From Clostridia bacterium (GTDB lineage Bacteria > Bacillota > Clostridia > Christensenellales > Aristaeellaceae), in contig JAFPYA010000143.1 of the NCBI GenBank assembly GCA_017412445.1, positions 1 to 8,412 of the forward strand: DNA of 8,412 bases, in the 5' to 3' direction. A program made the translations under genes and the position numbers. Of this stretch, positions 1 to 7,073 are shown piece by piece. Every line of letters begins with the position of its first letter. Positions within the stretch are counted from its first letter, which is position 1. Under the pieces are notes generated by a model that ran no database searches, had not been told where the DNA came from, and worked only from the letters and a program-made list of their open reading frames with translations.

Positions 1-2943
1 GAGCTCCTTTACGTACTGGTGCGCCACGGGCTGGTACACGCCCGAAAAGTTCAGGTCTATATCCGGCACCTTGTCGCCCTTGAAGCCCAGAAACACCTCG
101 AAGGGGATGTTGAAGCCGTCCTTGTTCATTATGGTGCCGCACACGGGGCAGTTCTTCGCGGGCAGGTCGAGGCCGCAGGTGTACTGCTTGGGCACGTCGA
201 ACTCGTAGTGCTTGCACTTGGGACACACGTAGTAAGGCGGCAGCGCGTCCACCTCGGTGATGCCGGCGAGCTTCGCCACGAAGGACGAGCCCACGCTGCC
301 ACGGGAGCCGACTATGTAGCCGTCCGAGAGCGACTTTTTGACCAGCTTGACCGCTATCATGTACAGCGTGCTGAAGCCGTAGCCGCAGATTGCGCCCAGC
401 TCCTTGTCTATGCGCGCCTGCACGATGTCGGGCAGAGGCGAACCGAATATGCGCTCGGCGGTGTCTTTGCACAATTGCCTCAGGTTCTGCTCCGCGTCCT
501 CCCAGAAGGGCTGGAAGGTGTCGCCGCCGTCGGGCGCCTTCATGAACAGGTCCTTTATGTGCTCCACCCTGTCGGCGATTTCGTTTGGCGCCTCTACGAC
601 CACGTATCTGGCGTCCTCCTTGCCAAGGTACTCAAATTCCTTAAGCATCTCGTCGGTGGTTCTGAAGTACAGCGGGGGCTGGAAGTCCGCGTCGTCAAAG
701 CCCTTGGCGGTCATGAGTATTGTGCGGTAGATGCTGTCCTGCGGGTCTTTAAAGTGCACGTCGCCGGTCGCCACCACGGGCTTGCCCAGCTTCCTGCCCA
801 GTGCAAGTATTTTGCGGTTGAAGTCCTTTAAGTCCTCTTTGGAAGAGACCATGCCCTTCCTTATCATGAATTCGTTGTTGCCCAGGGGCTGAATTTCGAG
901 ATAGTCGTAGAAGGACGCGATCTGCTCCAGCTCCCTGTCGCTCCTGCCCGCGGCCACCGCCCGGTAAAGCTCGCCCGCCTCGCAGGCGCTGCCCACCAGT
1001 ATGTCCTTGCGCCAGCGCTGTATCAGCGAGCGGGGCATACGCGGCGTCCTGTGGAAATATTTCAGGTGCGAATCCGAGATCATGCGGTTGAGGTTCGTCA
1101 TACCCTCACGGGACGTGGCCAGAAGCACTATGTGGTGGCTGTCGCCGCCCGCGTCTATGGCAAAGCAGCTGTTCAGGTCGCTCAAAAGCTCGACCTTTTT
1201 CTCCCTGCGCAGGCTCGCTAAGGTCTTCAGAAGCACCTGCGCGGTCGCCGCCGCGTCGTTGACCGCCCTGTGGGCGTTTCTCAGATCTATGCCCAGCTCC
1301 TTGCATATCTGTCCCAGCTTGTGGGTCTTCATGGAGCGGTAGTAGTTGCGGCACAGCACCAGCGTGTCCAATACGGGGTAGGTGTACTCCATGCCCGCCT
1401 CCTCGTAGGCGCGCCTGAAGAACGCCGTGTCGAACGAGGCGTTGTGCGCCACGAGCACCGCGCCTTTGCAGAAGGCGTCAAACTCCCCTATGGTCTCTTC
1501 TATGGTCGGCTGACCCCTGACCATCGTGTTGGTTATGCCGGTCAGCTCGGTCACCTTTTCGGGTATGGGCATGCCGGGGTCTATAAGCCTTGAAAAGCGG
1601 GCGACCTCCCTGCCTCCCTCGACCCTCACCGCGCCGATCTCGGTTATCTTGTCCGTGTGGGTGTTGAGGCCCGTGGTCTCCACGTCGAACACCACGTATG
1701 CGCATTCGCTCAGCGGCCTGTCGTCCGCGCCCGCCACTACCTCGGGGCTGTCGTTTATCAGGTAGGCCTCACAGCCGGGAATGAGCTTTATGCCCGCCTT
1801 CTTGGCCGCGCCGAACGCCTCGGGGAAGGCCTGAACCACGCCGTGATCCGTGATGGCGATGGCCTTGTGCCCCCACTGGGCAGCCTGATTTATGAGATCG
1901 GTAGGCGAAGCGCAGGCGTCCATGGCGCTCATCGTGGTGTGCAGGTGCAGTTCCACCCGCTTTTCCCTTGCCCTGTCGGTGCGCCTGGGCTTTGTGGCCG
2001 GCAGCATGCTTGAAATCATCAGTTCAAAGCGGCGGTCAAACTCGTCGTAGCGGTATTCGCCCTGAAGCTTGACCCACGCGCCGGGCTTTACAAAGTCCCT
2101 GACCTTCTTGAGCATGTCCTGAAAGGAGGGCGCGTTTTTGCCGCGCCTCGGCTTAACGAAGGCCTTGGCGCTTATGGTCGAGGTGTAGTCGCTCACATTT
2201 AAGGACAGTATCTTGCAGTCCTCTTTCTTTGTGTCGCGCAGCTCCTCGGATATTATCTCGCCCAGCACGATTATCTTGCCCGCGTCGTCGGTTATGTCTT
2301 TCATGCCGAGGGCTTCGCCGGTGAAGGGGTTGCCCAGTATTGCCTCGTTTGAGACCTTGGGCGTCTCGGGCGCGCCGGCCTCGTTTTCCCTTATGCTGCG
2401 CGCCAGCTCCTCCTCCTCGAGACGGTGCTTTTCGCTTATGCGCTCCATAAGCTCGCGCTCGCCGCCGCCGTGCTTTATATTTACGCCCACGCGCAGGCCG
2501 AACAGCTCCTTCACGCTGTCGCGAATGAGCTCGTCCACCTTTTTGTATTTCAGAAAGTCCACGCCTGCCGCCGAGTACACGTCCACGGTCAGCACATCCT
2601 CCTCGAGCGTCCAGACTGTCTCCCTCGCGCTTAAAAAGCCCCGACAGGCGGGGCTTTGTTCAAGCACCCGCCCGAGTATTATGCTTTTGAATTTTGCTAT
2701 GTCCTGCTGCGCCTGCTTCCTGAGCGCGGGATAATTGACCCTGACCGTGACCTCGCGGCCGGGAAAGCCGCTTTTCATCGCGGCGTCGACCTGCCGCTCT
2801 TCGGAAGCCGTGAGCAGCCGCGCGGCGTTGAACTTTATCTCCATTCCGCCCGTCTGGCGCGAAAGCTTCACCACGCCCAGATCAAGGCAGTCGGTGAGCC
2901 TGCGGCTGTCGCCGGTCAGCAGCTGCCTCCACATTTCACTCAT
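1..2943 (-). CDS. polC: DNA polymerase III PolC-type alpha subunit, 3' end beyond the window
   Basis: Replicative DNA polymerase of Bacillota with built-in 3'-5' proofreading. An open frame of 981 codons runs from the ATG at 2943 to base 1 with no stop. The family is usually about 1430-1450 residues, so roughly the last third is missing. Visible domains in order: a variable N-terminal domain (about 1-220); an OB-fold (about 228-320); the first part of the PHP domain with HLH at 333-335 and TDHG at 365-368; an inserted DEDDh exonuclease with FDVETTG (D420, E422), AHNASFD (N501, D505) and HRAVND (H558, D563); the second part of the PHP domain with the GSACEAGEL motif; and the start of the polymerase core with GSRGSVGSS at 879-887. 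A cysteine cluster (C907, C910, C923, C932, C935) resembles the zinc site known in PolC. PDIDLNFSG carries the first two catalytic aspartates (D961, D963); the third lies beyond the edge. The start follows the ispG stop by 3 nt and has a GGAG site inside the end of ispG. Confidence 0.97.
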   Translation of the reverse strand, partial: MSEMWRQLLTGDSRRLTDCLDLGVVKLSRQTGGMEIKFNAARLLTASEERQVDAAMKSGFPGREVTVRVNYPALRKQAQQDIAKFKSIILGRVLEQSPACRGFLSARETVWTLEEDVLTVDVYSAAGVDFLKYKKVDELIRDSVKELFGLRVGVNIKHGGGERELMERISEKHRLEEEELARSIRENEAGAPETPKVSNEAILGNPFTGEALGMKDITDDAGKIIVLGEIISEELRDTKKEDCKILSLNVSDYTSTISAKAFVKPRRGKNAPSFQDMLKKVRDFVKPGAWVKLQGEYRYDEFDRRFELMISSMLPATKPRRTDRAREKRVELHLHTTMSAMDACASPTDLINQAAQWGHKAIAITDHGVVQAFPEAFGAAKKAGIKLIPGCEAYLINDSPEVVAGADDRPLSECAYVVFDVETTGLNTHTDKITEIGAVRVEGGREVARFSRLIDPGMPIPEKVTELTGITNTMVRGQPTIEETIGEFDAFCKGAVLVAHNASFDTAFFRRAYEEAGMEYTYPVLDTLVLCRNYYRSMKTHKLGQICKELGIDLRNAHRAVNDAAATAQVLLKTLASLRREKKVELLSDLNSCFAIDAGGDSHHIVLLATSREGMTNLNRMISDSHLKYFHRTPRMPRSLIQRWRKDILVGSACEAGELYRAVAAGRSDRELEQIASFYDYLEIQPLGNNEFMIRKGMVSSKEDLKDFNRKILALGRKLGKPVVATGDVHFKDPQDSIYRTILMTAKGFDDADFQPPLYFRTTDEMLKEFEYLGKEDARYVVVEAPNEIADRVEHIKDLFMKAPDGGDTFQPFWEDAEQNLRQLCKDTAERIFGSPLPDIVQARIDKELGAICGYGFSTLYMIAVKLVKKSLSDGYIVGSRGSVGSSFVAKLAGITEVDALPPYYVCPKCKHYEFDVPKQYTCGLDLPAKNCPVCGTIMNKDGFNIPFEVFLGFKGDKVPDIDLNFSGVYQPVAHQYVKEL
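2633..2657 (-). terminator. Terminator-like hairpin inside the polC coding sequence
   Basis: On the coding (minus) strand there is a perfect 9-bp inverted repeat, AAAGCCCCG / CGGGGCTTT, with a 5-nt loop (CCTGT). It runs from 2657 to 2635 and is followed by more T, giving five T in a row at 2637-2633. This is the classical intrinsic terminator shape, with the hairpin led by A and followed by U. It falls at about codons 96-104 of polC, in the poorly conserved N-terminal domain, about 290 nt after the start codon. The structure is directly visible. Whether it ends or attenuates transcription is inference, since translating ribosomes normally suppress such hairpins. Confidence 0.4.
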
Positions 2944-2946
2944 AAA

Positions 2947-3990
2947 TCATTCTCCGACAATCTCTCTTATGCCGTCAATCAGCGCCTGAGCAAGGTCGCC
3001 CTTGACGCTCACGGGCTCGGCGCCCTTTCTGAAAAGCACGCCGCCGCTTTTGCCGCCGGCTACGCCTATGTCCGCCTCGCGCGCCTCGCCGGGGCCGTTT
3101 ACCACGCAGCCCATTACCGCCACGGTCACGGGCGTCTTTATGTCCATGGTCGCCTGGCGCACGGTCTCGGCTATCCTGCCTACCTCTATGCAGGTTCTGC
3201 CGCAGGTGGGGCAGGAGATTATGTCCACGCCCTCGCTTCTGAGCCCCACGGCCTTAAGTATGTCCTTCGCGGCGTAGACCTCTTTGACCGGGTCGCCGGT
3301 CAGCGACACGCGCACGGTGTCGCCTATGCCTTCAAGCAGCAGCGCGCCTATGCCTATTGCGCTTTTGATGTTGCCCATGCCGGGCGTGCCCGCCTCGGTC
3401 ACGCCTATGTGCAGGGGGTAGTCGCAGGCTCTTCGCGCTATTTCCGCCGCACGTACCGTATCGGGCACGTTTGTGCACTTCATCGACAGCACTATGTCGT
3501 AAAAGCCGCACCTTTCGAGCATTTTTGCGTGATTCAGCGCGCTTTCAACCAGCGCCTCGGGCTTGGGCCCGCCGTATTTTTTAAGCAGCTCCTTTTCGAG
3601 CGAGCCGCCGTTTACGCCTATCCTGACCGGCACATGATGGGTCTTAAGGCAGTCCGCAAGGCGCCTTACGTTGTTTTCGCCGCCTATGTTGCCGGGGTTT
3701 ATGCGCACCTTGTTTATGCCGTTTTCAAGCGCCTTAATGGCCAGCGTGTGGTCGAAATGTATGTCCGCCACCAGCGGCACGGGGCTGTTGTCAACCAGCG
3801 TGCGCACGTTATCGGCGCATTTTTCGTCGTATACGCTCACGCGCACTATCTCGCAGCCCGCCTGAGCGAGCGCGCGAATCTGCTCAAGCGTCGCAGCTGC
3901 ATCGCGCGTGTCGGTGTTGGTCATCGACTGAATTGAAACGGGTGCGCCTCCGCCTATGAGCACGCCGCCCGCGTTTACCTGCCTCGTCAT
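2947..3990 (-). CDS. ispG: 4-hydroxy-3-methylbut-2-enyl diphosphate synthase (flavodoxin/ferredoxin type)
   Basis: Sixth step of the MEP pathway: a cytosolic [4Fe-4S] enzyme that reductively converts MEcPP to HMBPP. The protein has 347 residues, the usual length for the bacterial two-domain form. The N-terminal TIM-barrel part contains SIQSMTNTDTRD (19-30), RINPGNIG (96-103) and GVNGGSLE (125-132). The C-terminal cluster domain contains SCPTCGRT (C260, C263) and MGCVVNGPGEA (C295, E302), matching the three cysteines and one glutamate known to bind the cluster. The start ATG overlaps the stop of the upstream PHP gene as ATGA (3990-3987), with a GGAGG about 12 nt upstream, so translation is probably coupled. 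polC follows after 3 nt. It shares the transcript with dxr, another MEP gene, as in many clostridia. Confidence 0.97.
   Translation of the reverse strand: MTRQVNAGGVLIGGGAPVSIQSMTNTDTRDAAATLEQIRALAQAGCEIVRVSVYDEKCADNVRTLVDNSPVPLVADIHFDHTLAIKALENGINKVRINPGNIGGENNVRRLADCLKTHHVPVRIGVNGGSLEKELLKKYGGPKPEALVESALNHAKMLERCGFYDIVLSMKCTNVPDTVRAAEIARRACDYPLHIGVTEAGTPGMGNIKSAIGIGALLLEGIGDTVRVSLTGDPVKEVYAAKDILKAVGLRSEGVDIISCPTCGRTCIEVGRIAETVRQATMDIKTPVTVAVMGCVVNGPGEAREADIGVAGGKSGGVLFRKGAEPVSVKGDLAQALIDGIREIVGE
2952..2955 (-). promoter_or_regulatory. Ribosome binding site of polC
   Basis: GGAG on the minus strand, 8 nt before the polC ATG at 2943, lies inside the last codons of ispG. It supports this start over the in-frame ATG three codons later and implies that polC translation is coupled to ispG. 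Confidence 0.7.
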
Positions 3991-4772
3991 CTCAGCGTAT
4001 GCCCTCCGTTAAGCATTATGGAGGCCGCGTTCCAGCACAGGCGGTACTTCCTCACCATGTCCATGGCCCTGAAGAAGGACTCGCCGTCCCACACCACGTC
4101 CGCCGAATGGGCGTCCGAGCCGCACACCACTACGTTGCCTGTCTGCCCTGCCACCTCCCAGAAGGCGGGGTTGGGGTAATGACGATGATCGCGCATGCCC
4201 AGCAGGTTTATCTCGAGCGGCACCTTATAGCGCTTGGCGCACTGACAGAGCTTGAGCATCTCGGTCTGATACACGTCCCTGTCGCCGGTAAAGTTGAACA
4301 CGTCCGGATGCGCGACGCAGGCGAACCTGCCGGTGGAGATCGCCTCGCTCACCTGAGACACATACCCCTTGAGCGCGTCTATGTCGTCCGTGGGGCGCCC
4401 CGTGGGCGCGCCGTCGATTTCGTTATTTGTAAAATGCTGACCCAAAAGCAGGTATTCCACGGGATAGTCGTCTATCAGCTTCAAAAACTCCCCGAAGTAT
4501 TTGGGATAGTACTCCGCCTCGAGGCCCACGTGTATCTTGAGGCGGCCCCTGTATTCCTCCTTGAGCGCCAGAACGGTGTCGAAATAGCCCTTGAGCTGGT
4601 CAGGCTTCATGCGGAAGGAGGAATAGTAGCCGCCCTCAAACACGTAGGGCGCGTGATCCGAGAAGCCCAGCATGGTCATATCGTGATTAACGGCGTTTTC
4701 CACGTATTCGCGCTCGGTGCCGCTTGCGTGATTGCAGCGCCAGGTATGATTGTGAAAGGACTGCGTAAACAT
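3987..4772 (-). CDS. PHP-family phosphoesterase, histidinol-phosphatase (HisK)-like
   Basis: A 261-residue stand-alone PHP-domain protein, close to the length of HisK-type histidinol-phosphate phosphatases. The metal-site pattern looks intact: HNH at H7/H9, FSDH with D39/H40, GLEAEY with E85, LGQHF with H113, AHPDVF with H155, LEINLLGMRD (186-195) and GSDAHS with D220/H222. Members hydrolyse phosphate monoesters with a trinuclear metal centre. The family includes HisK, which makes L-histidinol, but also phosphatases of unknown substrate. No signal peptide is visible, so it is probably cytosolic. It lies 12 nt after rseP with a good AGGAG site, and its stop overlaps the ispG start by 4 nt, so it is a true operon member. 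No other histidine genes are in view, so histidinol-phosphate as substrate is only a family-level guess. I leave the symbol blank for that reason. Confidence 0.88.
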   Translation of the reverse strand: MFTQSFHNHTWRCNHASGTEREYVENAVNHDMTMLGFSDHAPYVFEGGYYSSFRMKPDQLKGYFDTVLALKEEYRGRLKIHVGLEAEYYPKYFGEFLKLIDDYPVEYLLLGQHFTNNEIDGAPTGRPTDDIDALKGYVSQVSEAISTGRFACVAHPDVFNFTGDRDVYQTEMLKLCQCAKRYKVPLEINLLGMRDHRHYPNPAFWEVAGQTGNVVVCGSDAHSADVVWDGESFFRAMDMVRKYRLCWNAASIMLNGGHTLR

Positions 4773-4779
4773 CTGTCCG

Positions 4780-4784
4780 CTCCT
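4780..4784 (-). promoter_or_regulatory. Ribosome binding site of the PHP phosphoesterase gene
   Basis: AGGAG directly follows the rseP stop codon and lies 7 nt before the ATG at 4772. It occupies almost the whole 12-nt gap and fixes the start of this gene. Confidence 0.8.
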
Positions 4785-5921
4785 TTATTTTATAAGCATT
4801 TTGACGTCCGAGAACGTGACCACCGCCATCAGGCACAGCAGAAGCGCCAGCCCGGCCAGATTTATGTAGCCCTCGACCCTGCGGTTTAAGTGCTTTTTGG
4901 TGATAAGCTCTATGATGAGCACCGCCAGCCGCCCGCCGTCGAGCGCGGGCAGGGGCAGCAGGTTCATTATGCCGAGGCTCTCGCTGATGAGCATCATGTA
5001 CAGGAAGAACAGCGTGATCCCACTCAAGAAGTCCTCGTCGAAGCTCGCCCTGAGGCCCGTGGATACGTTTGAAACGATGCCTACCACGCCGCTCACGCTG
5101 CCCTCGGGTATGCTCTGCCCGCTGAACAGCTTTCTCAGAAGGCCGCCCAGCGACTCGAAGGTGTCCACGAATATGTTTTTCATGAGCACCGCGCTCTCGC
5201 CCATGGCCTCAAGCACGTTGCAGTCGTACTCCGCGCGGGTGGCGTACTGGGTCAGGTACACGCCCAGCATGGTTTCGCCGCTCTCGCTCCTTGCCGTCCT
5301 CACGCTTACGGGCAGGGAGACGCTGCCCCTCTGCACCCAGATTTTCACGCTCGAGCCGGGTTCAAGGCTCGAGATGTAGCTCTTCATGGTGTCGGTGCCG
5401 TTGCCTATCATGTCTATGCCGTCGACGGAGAGTATTATGTCTCCGCTTTTGATATAGCTCTCCTCGGCGGGCAGCCCCTCGATGGTGCCGCTTATCTCTA
5501 TGTAGGCGTTCTGGGTGGAGTAGAGGTTGGGCACGGTGGCGGTTGCTATAAGCACCCAGCCGATCAAAAACGCCACCAGCAGGTTCGTCACGGGGCCTGC
5601 GGCCACGGTTAAGAGGCGCTTCCACACGGGCGCGTTGTTCATGGCTCTGGGGTCGGAGTTGTTTTCATCCTCGCCCACGAAGGCGCAAAAGCCGCCCAAA
5701 GGCAGAAGCCTCAGCGAATAAGTGGTGGTTTCCTGTTCGATCTTGCCGTTTACTTTTATTTTATGGGTGCCCTTTCTGCTGAAAATTTTGGGTCCCATGC
5801 CTATGGCAAACTCCTCTATGCCTATGTTCATGAGCCTGCCCATGAGGTAGTGGCCGCCCTCGTGCAAAAAAATCAGCACGCCCAGCATAACTATGGCCAC
5901 AAGAATGTATACTATCGTCAT
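4785..5921 (-). CDS. rseP: RIP metalloprotease RseP (site-2 protease family)
   Basis: Membrane-embedded zinc protease that cuts membrane-anchored regulators such as anti-sigma factors (RasP in Bacillus). The protein has 378 residues. The first hydrophobic segment (about 2-20) leads into the zinc-binding HEGGH at 20-24, fitting HExxH. RLLPLGGFC (71-79) matches the membrane re-entrant region. A second hydrophobic segment spans about 103-130. A PDZ-like domain (about 140-215) contains the segment IKSGDIILSVDG (157-168). The third zinc ligand is in NLLPLPALDGGR (320-331, D328), and a last membrane helix lies near 352-376. The start ATG abuts the dxr stop (TAA then ATG, no gap), with a GGAGGA site inside dxr. 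Its target cannot be told from this window, because no anti-sigma factor gene is nearby. Confidence 0.95.
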   Translation of the reverse strand: MTIVYILVAIVMLGVLIFLHEGGHYLMGRLMNIGIEEFAIGMGPKIFSRKGTHKIKVNGKIEQETTTYSLRLLPLGGFCAFVGEDENNSDPRAMNNAPVWKRLLTVAAGPVTNLLVAFLIGWVLIATATVPNLYSTQNAYIEISGTIEGLPAEESYIKSGDIILSVDGIDMIGNGTDTMKSYISSLEPGSSVKIWVQRGSVSLPVSVRTARSESGETMLGVYLTQYATRAEYDCNVLEAMGESAVLMKNIFVDTFESLGGLLRKLFSGQSIPEGSVSGVVGIVSNVSTGLRASFDEDFLSGITLFFLYMMLISESLGIMNLLPLPALDGGRLAVLIIELITKKHLNRRVEGYINLAGLALLLCLMAVVTFSDVKMLIK

Positions 5922-7073
5922 TTAATCCTCCGCGCCGAGCGCTTTAAGCTTGTCGCGCGCCGCCTGCCTTGCGTATTGGTCGGCCGCGTATATATCCTCT
6001 TCCGAATTGATCGGCTTGATTTCACATTTGTTCAGGGCATAATCCACCGCCCTTGCTATGTCGCCAAAGCGGCTTTTTCCCCTCAGGAAAGAGGCGACCG
6101 CCTCTTCGTTTGCGCCGTTGAGTATAACGGGCGCGGTGCCGCCTGTTTTAAGCGCGTTATAGGCGTACTTGAGGCAGGGAAAGCGCCCGGTATCCGGCTC
6201 GTCAAAGGTGAGTGCCGAGAGCTTTTTAAAGTCGAGGCGCGCCCCGCCGTAGCTTATCCTTCCGGGATGTGCCATGGCGTAGCTGATGGGGCCGCGCATG
6301 TCGGGGTTGCCGAGCTGCGCCAGAACCGCGCCGTCCTCAAACTCCACCATCGAGTGGATCACGCTTTGCGGGTGAATGACCACGTCGATTTTTTCGGCGG
6401 GCATGCCGAACAGATGGTGCGCCTCTATGACCTCGAGCCCCTTGTTCATGAGGCTTGCGCAGTCCACGGTTATCTTGCTGCCCATGCGCCAGGTGGGATG
6501 GGCGAGCACCTCCGAAACCGTGGCGGTGTCGATTCTGTCTTTGTCCCAGGTTCTCAGCGCCCCGCCGGAGCAGGTGAGTATGAGCCTTGAGGGCGCGTTG
6601 TCCCCCGCGGCCTTGAGGCACTGGAAGATCGCGCTGTGCTCGCTGTCCACGGGCAGAAGCTCGCATTTCTTGCGCCTCGCCTTTTCCATAACGAGGCCGC
6701 CGCCCGTGACCAGCGCCTCCTTGTTTGCAAGAAGCACCCTTTTGCACGAGTCTATGGCGTCGAGCACTGCGCCCAGCCCCGCTATGCCCACCACCGCGCA
6801 CAGCGCGTCGTCCGAGGGCACCTGAGAGACCATTCTGCGCGCGCTGTCCGCGCCGAAAAACCAGCTTATGTGCTTAAGGTCGTCGGGGATTTCGCACTCA
6901 TTGACCAGCGCGCAGGCGTCGGGCCTGAATTTTCGCGCCAAAGCGAACAGACCCCGGCTGTCGCTCGCCGCCGCCAGCGCCGAGGCGCGGAAGCGGCCCG
7001 GGTACTTTTCGATTATGTCCAGCGCCTGAGTGCCTATGGAGCCCGTGGCGCCGAGTATCGCTATGCTCCTCAT
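5922..7073 (-). CDS. dxr: 1-deoxy-D-xylulose 5-phosphate reductoisomerase
   Basis: First committed step of the MEP isoprenoid pathway: NADPH-dependent conversion of DXP to MEP in the cytosol. The protein has 383 residues, typical for the family. The NADPH-binding fold opens with LGATGSIG (7-14). LLANKEALVTGG (114-125) and PVDSEHSA (141-148) follow, giving metal ligands D143 and E145. The flexible catalytic loop AHPTWRMGSK (191-200) carries W195. MNKGLEVIEAHHLF (209-222) supplies E214, and IHPQSVIHSMVE (233-244) and GNPDMRGPIS (255-264) complete the active site. The phosphate-binding segment reads CSGGALR (168-174), where most family members have SGGPFR or SGGAFR. The start overlaps the uppS stop as ATGA (7073-7070). 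cdsA, which often separates these two genes, is absent. Confidence 0.97.
   Translation of the reverse strand: MRSIAILGATGSIGTQALDIIEKYPGRFRASALAAASDSRGLFALARKFRPDACALVNECEIPDDLKHISWFFGADSARRMVSQVPSDDALCAVVGIAGLGAVLDAIDSCKRVLLANKEALVTGGGLVMEKARRKKCELLPVDSEHSAIFQCLKAAGDNAPSRLILTCSGGALRTWDKDRIDTATVSEVLAHPTWRMGSKITVDCASLMNKGLEVIEAHHLFGMPAEKIDVVIHPQSVIHSMVEFEDGAVLAQLGNPDMRGPISYAMAHPGRISYGGARLDFKKLSALTFDEPDTGRFPCLKYAYNALKTGGTAPVILNGANEEAVASFLRGKSRFGDIARAVDYALNKCEIKPINSEEDIYAADQYARQAARDKLKALGAED
5926..5931 (-). promoter_or_regulatory. Ribosome binding site of rseP
   Basis: GGAGGA on the minus strand lies only 4 nt before the rseP ATG and within the last dxr codons. The match to the anti-SD sequence is strong but the spacing is short. 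It supports the start exactly abutting the dxr stop. Confidence 0.65.

Noticed and set aside
205..310. Cysteine-rich stretch in PolC that could be taken for an inserted zinc finger
   Set aside because: A cysteine zinc site between the GSRGS motif and the catalytic DID motif is a normal part of PolC-type polymerases.
19..831. A 270-codon open frame on the plus strand opposite polC
   Set aside because: The minus strand here encodes intact PolC polymerase-core and PHP motifs. The plus-strand product has none.
2656..3936. A 426-codon open frame on the plus strand, antisense to ispG and the start of polC
   Set aside because: It is a mirror of well-supported minus-strand genes. Its product is rich in His, Tyr, Ala, Arg and Gly with no recognisable motif, as expected for the antisense of GC-rich coding DNA.
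3999..4889. A 296-codon open frame on the plus strand opposite the PHP gene and the end of rseP
   Set aside because: It spans two real genes and their junction on the other strand, has the composition of an antisense shadow, and has no family motif.
5350..5373. Perfect 8-bp inverted repeat (CTCGAGCC / GGCTCGAG, 8-nt loop) inside rseP
   Set aside because: It has no T-run, lies in the conserved PDZ-like coding region, and one or two 8-bp repeats of this kind are expected by chance in a GC-rich window of this size.
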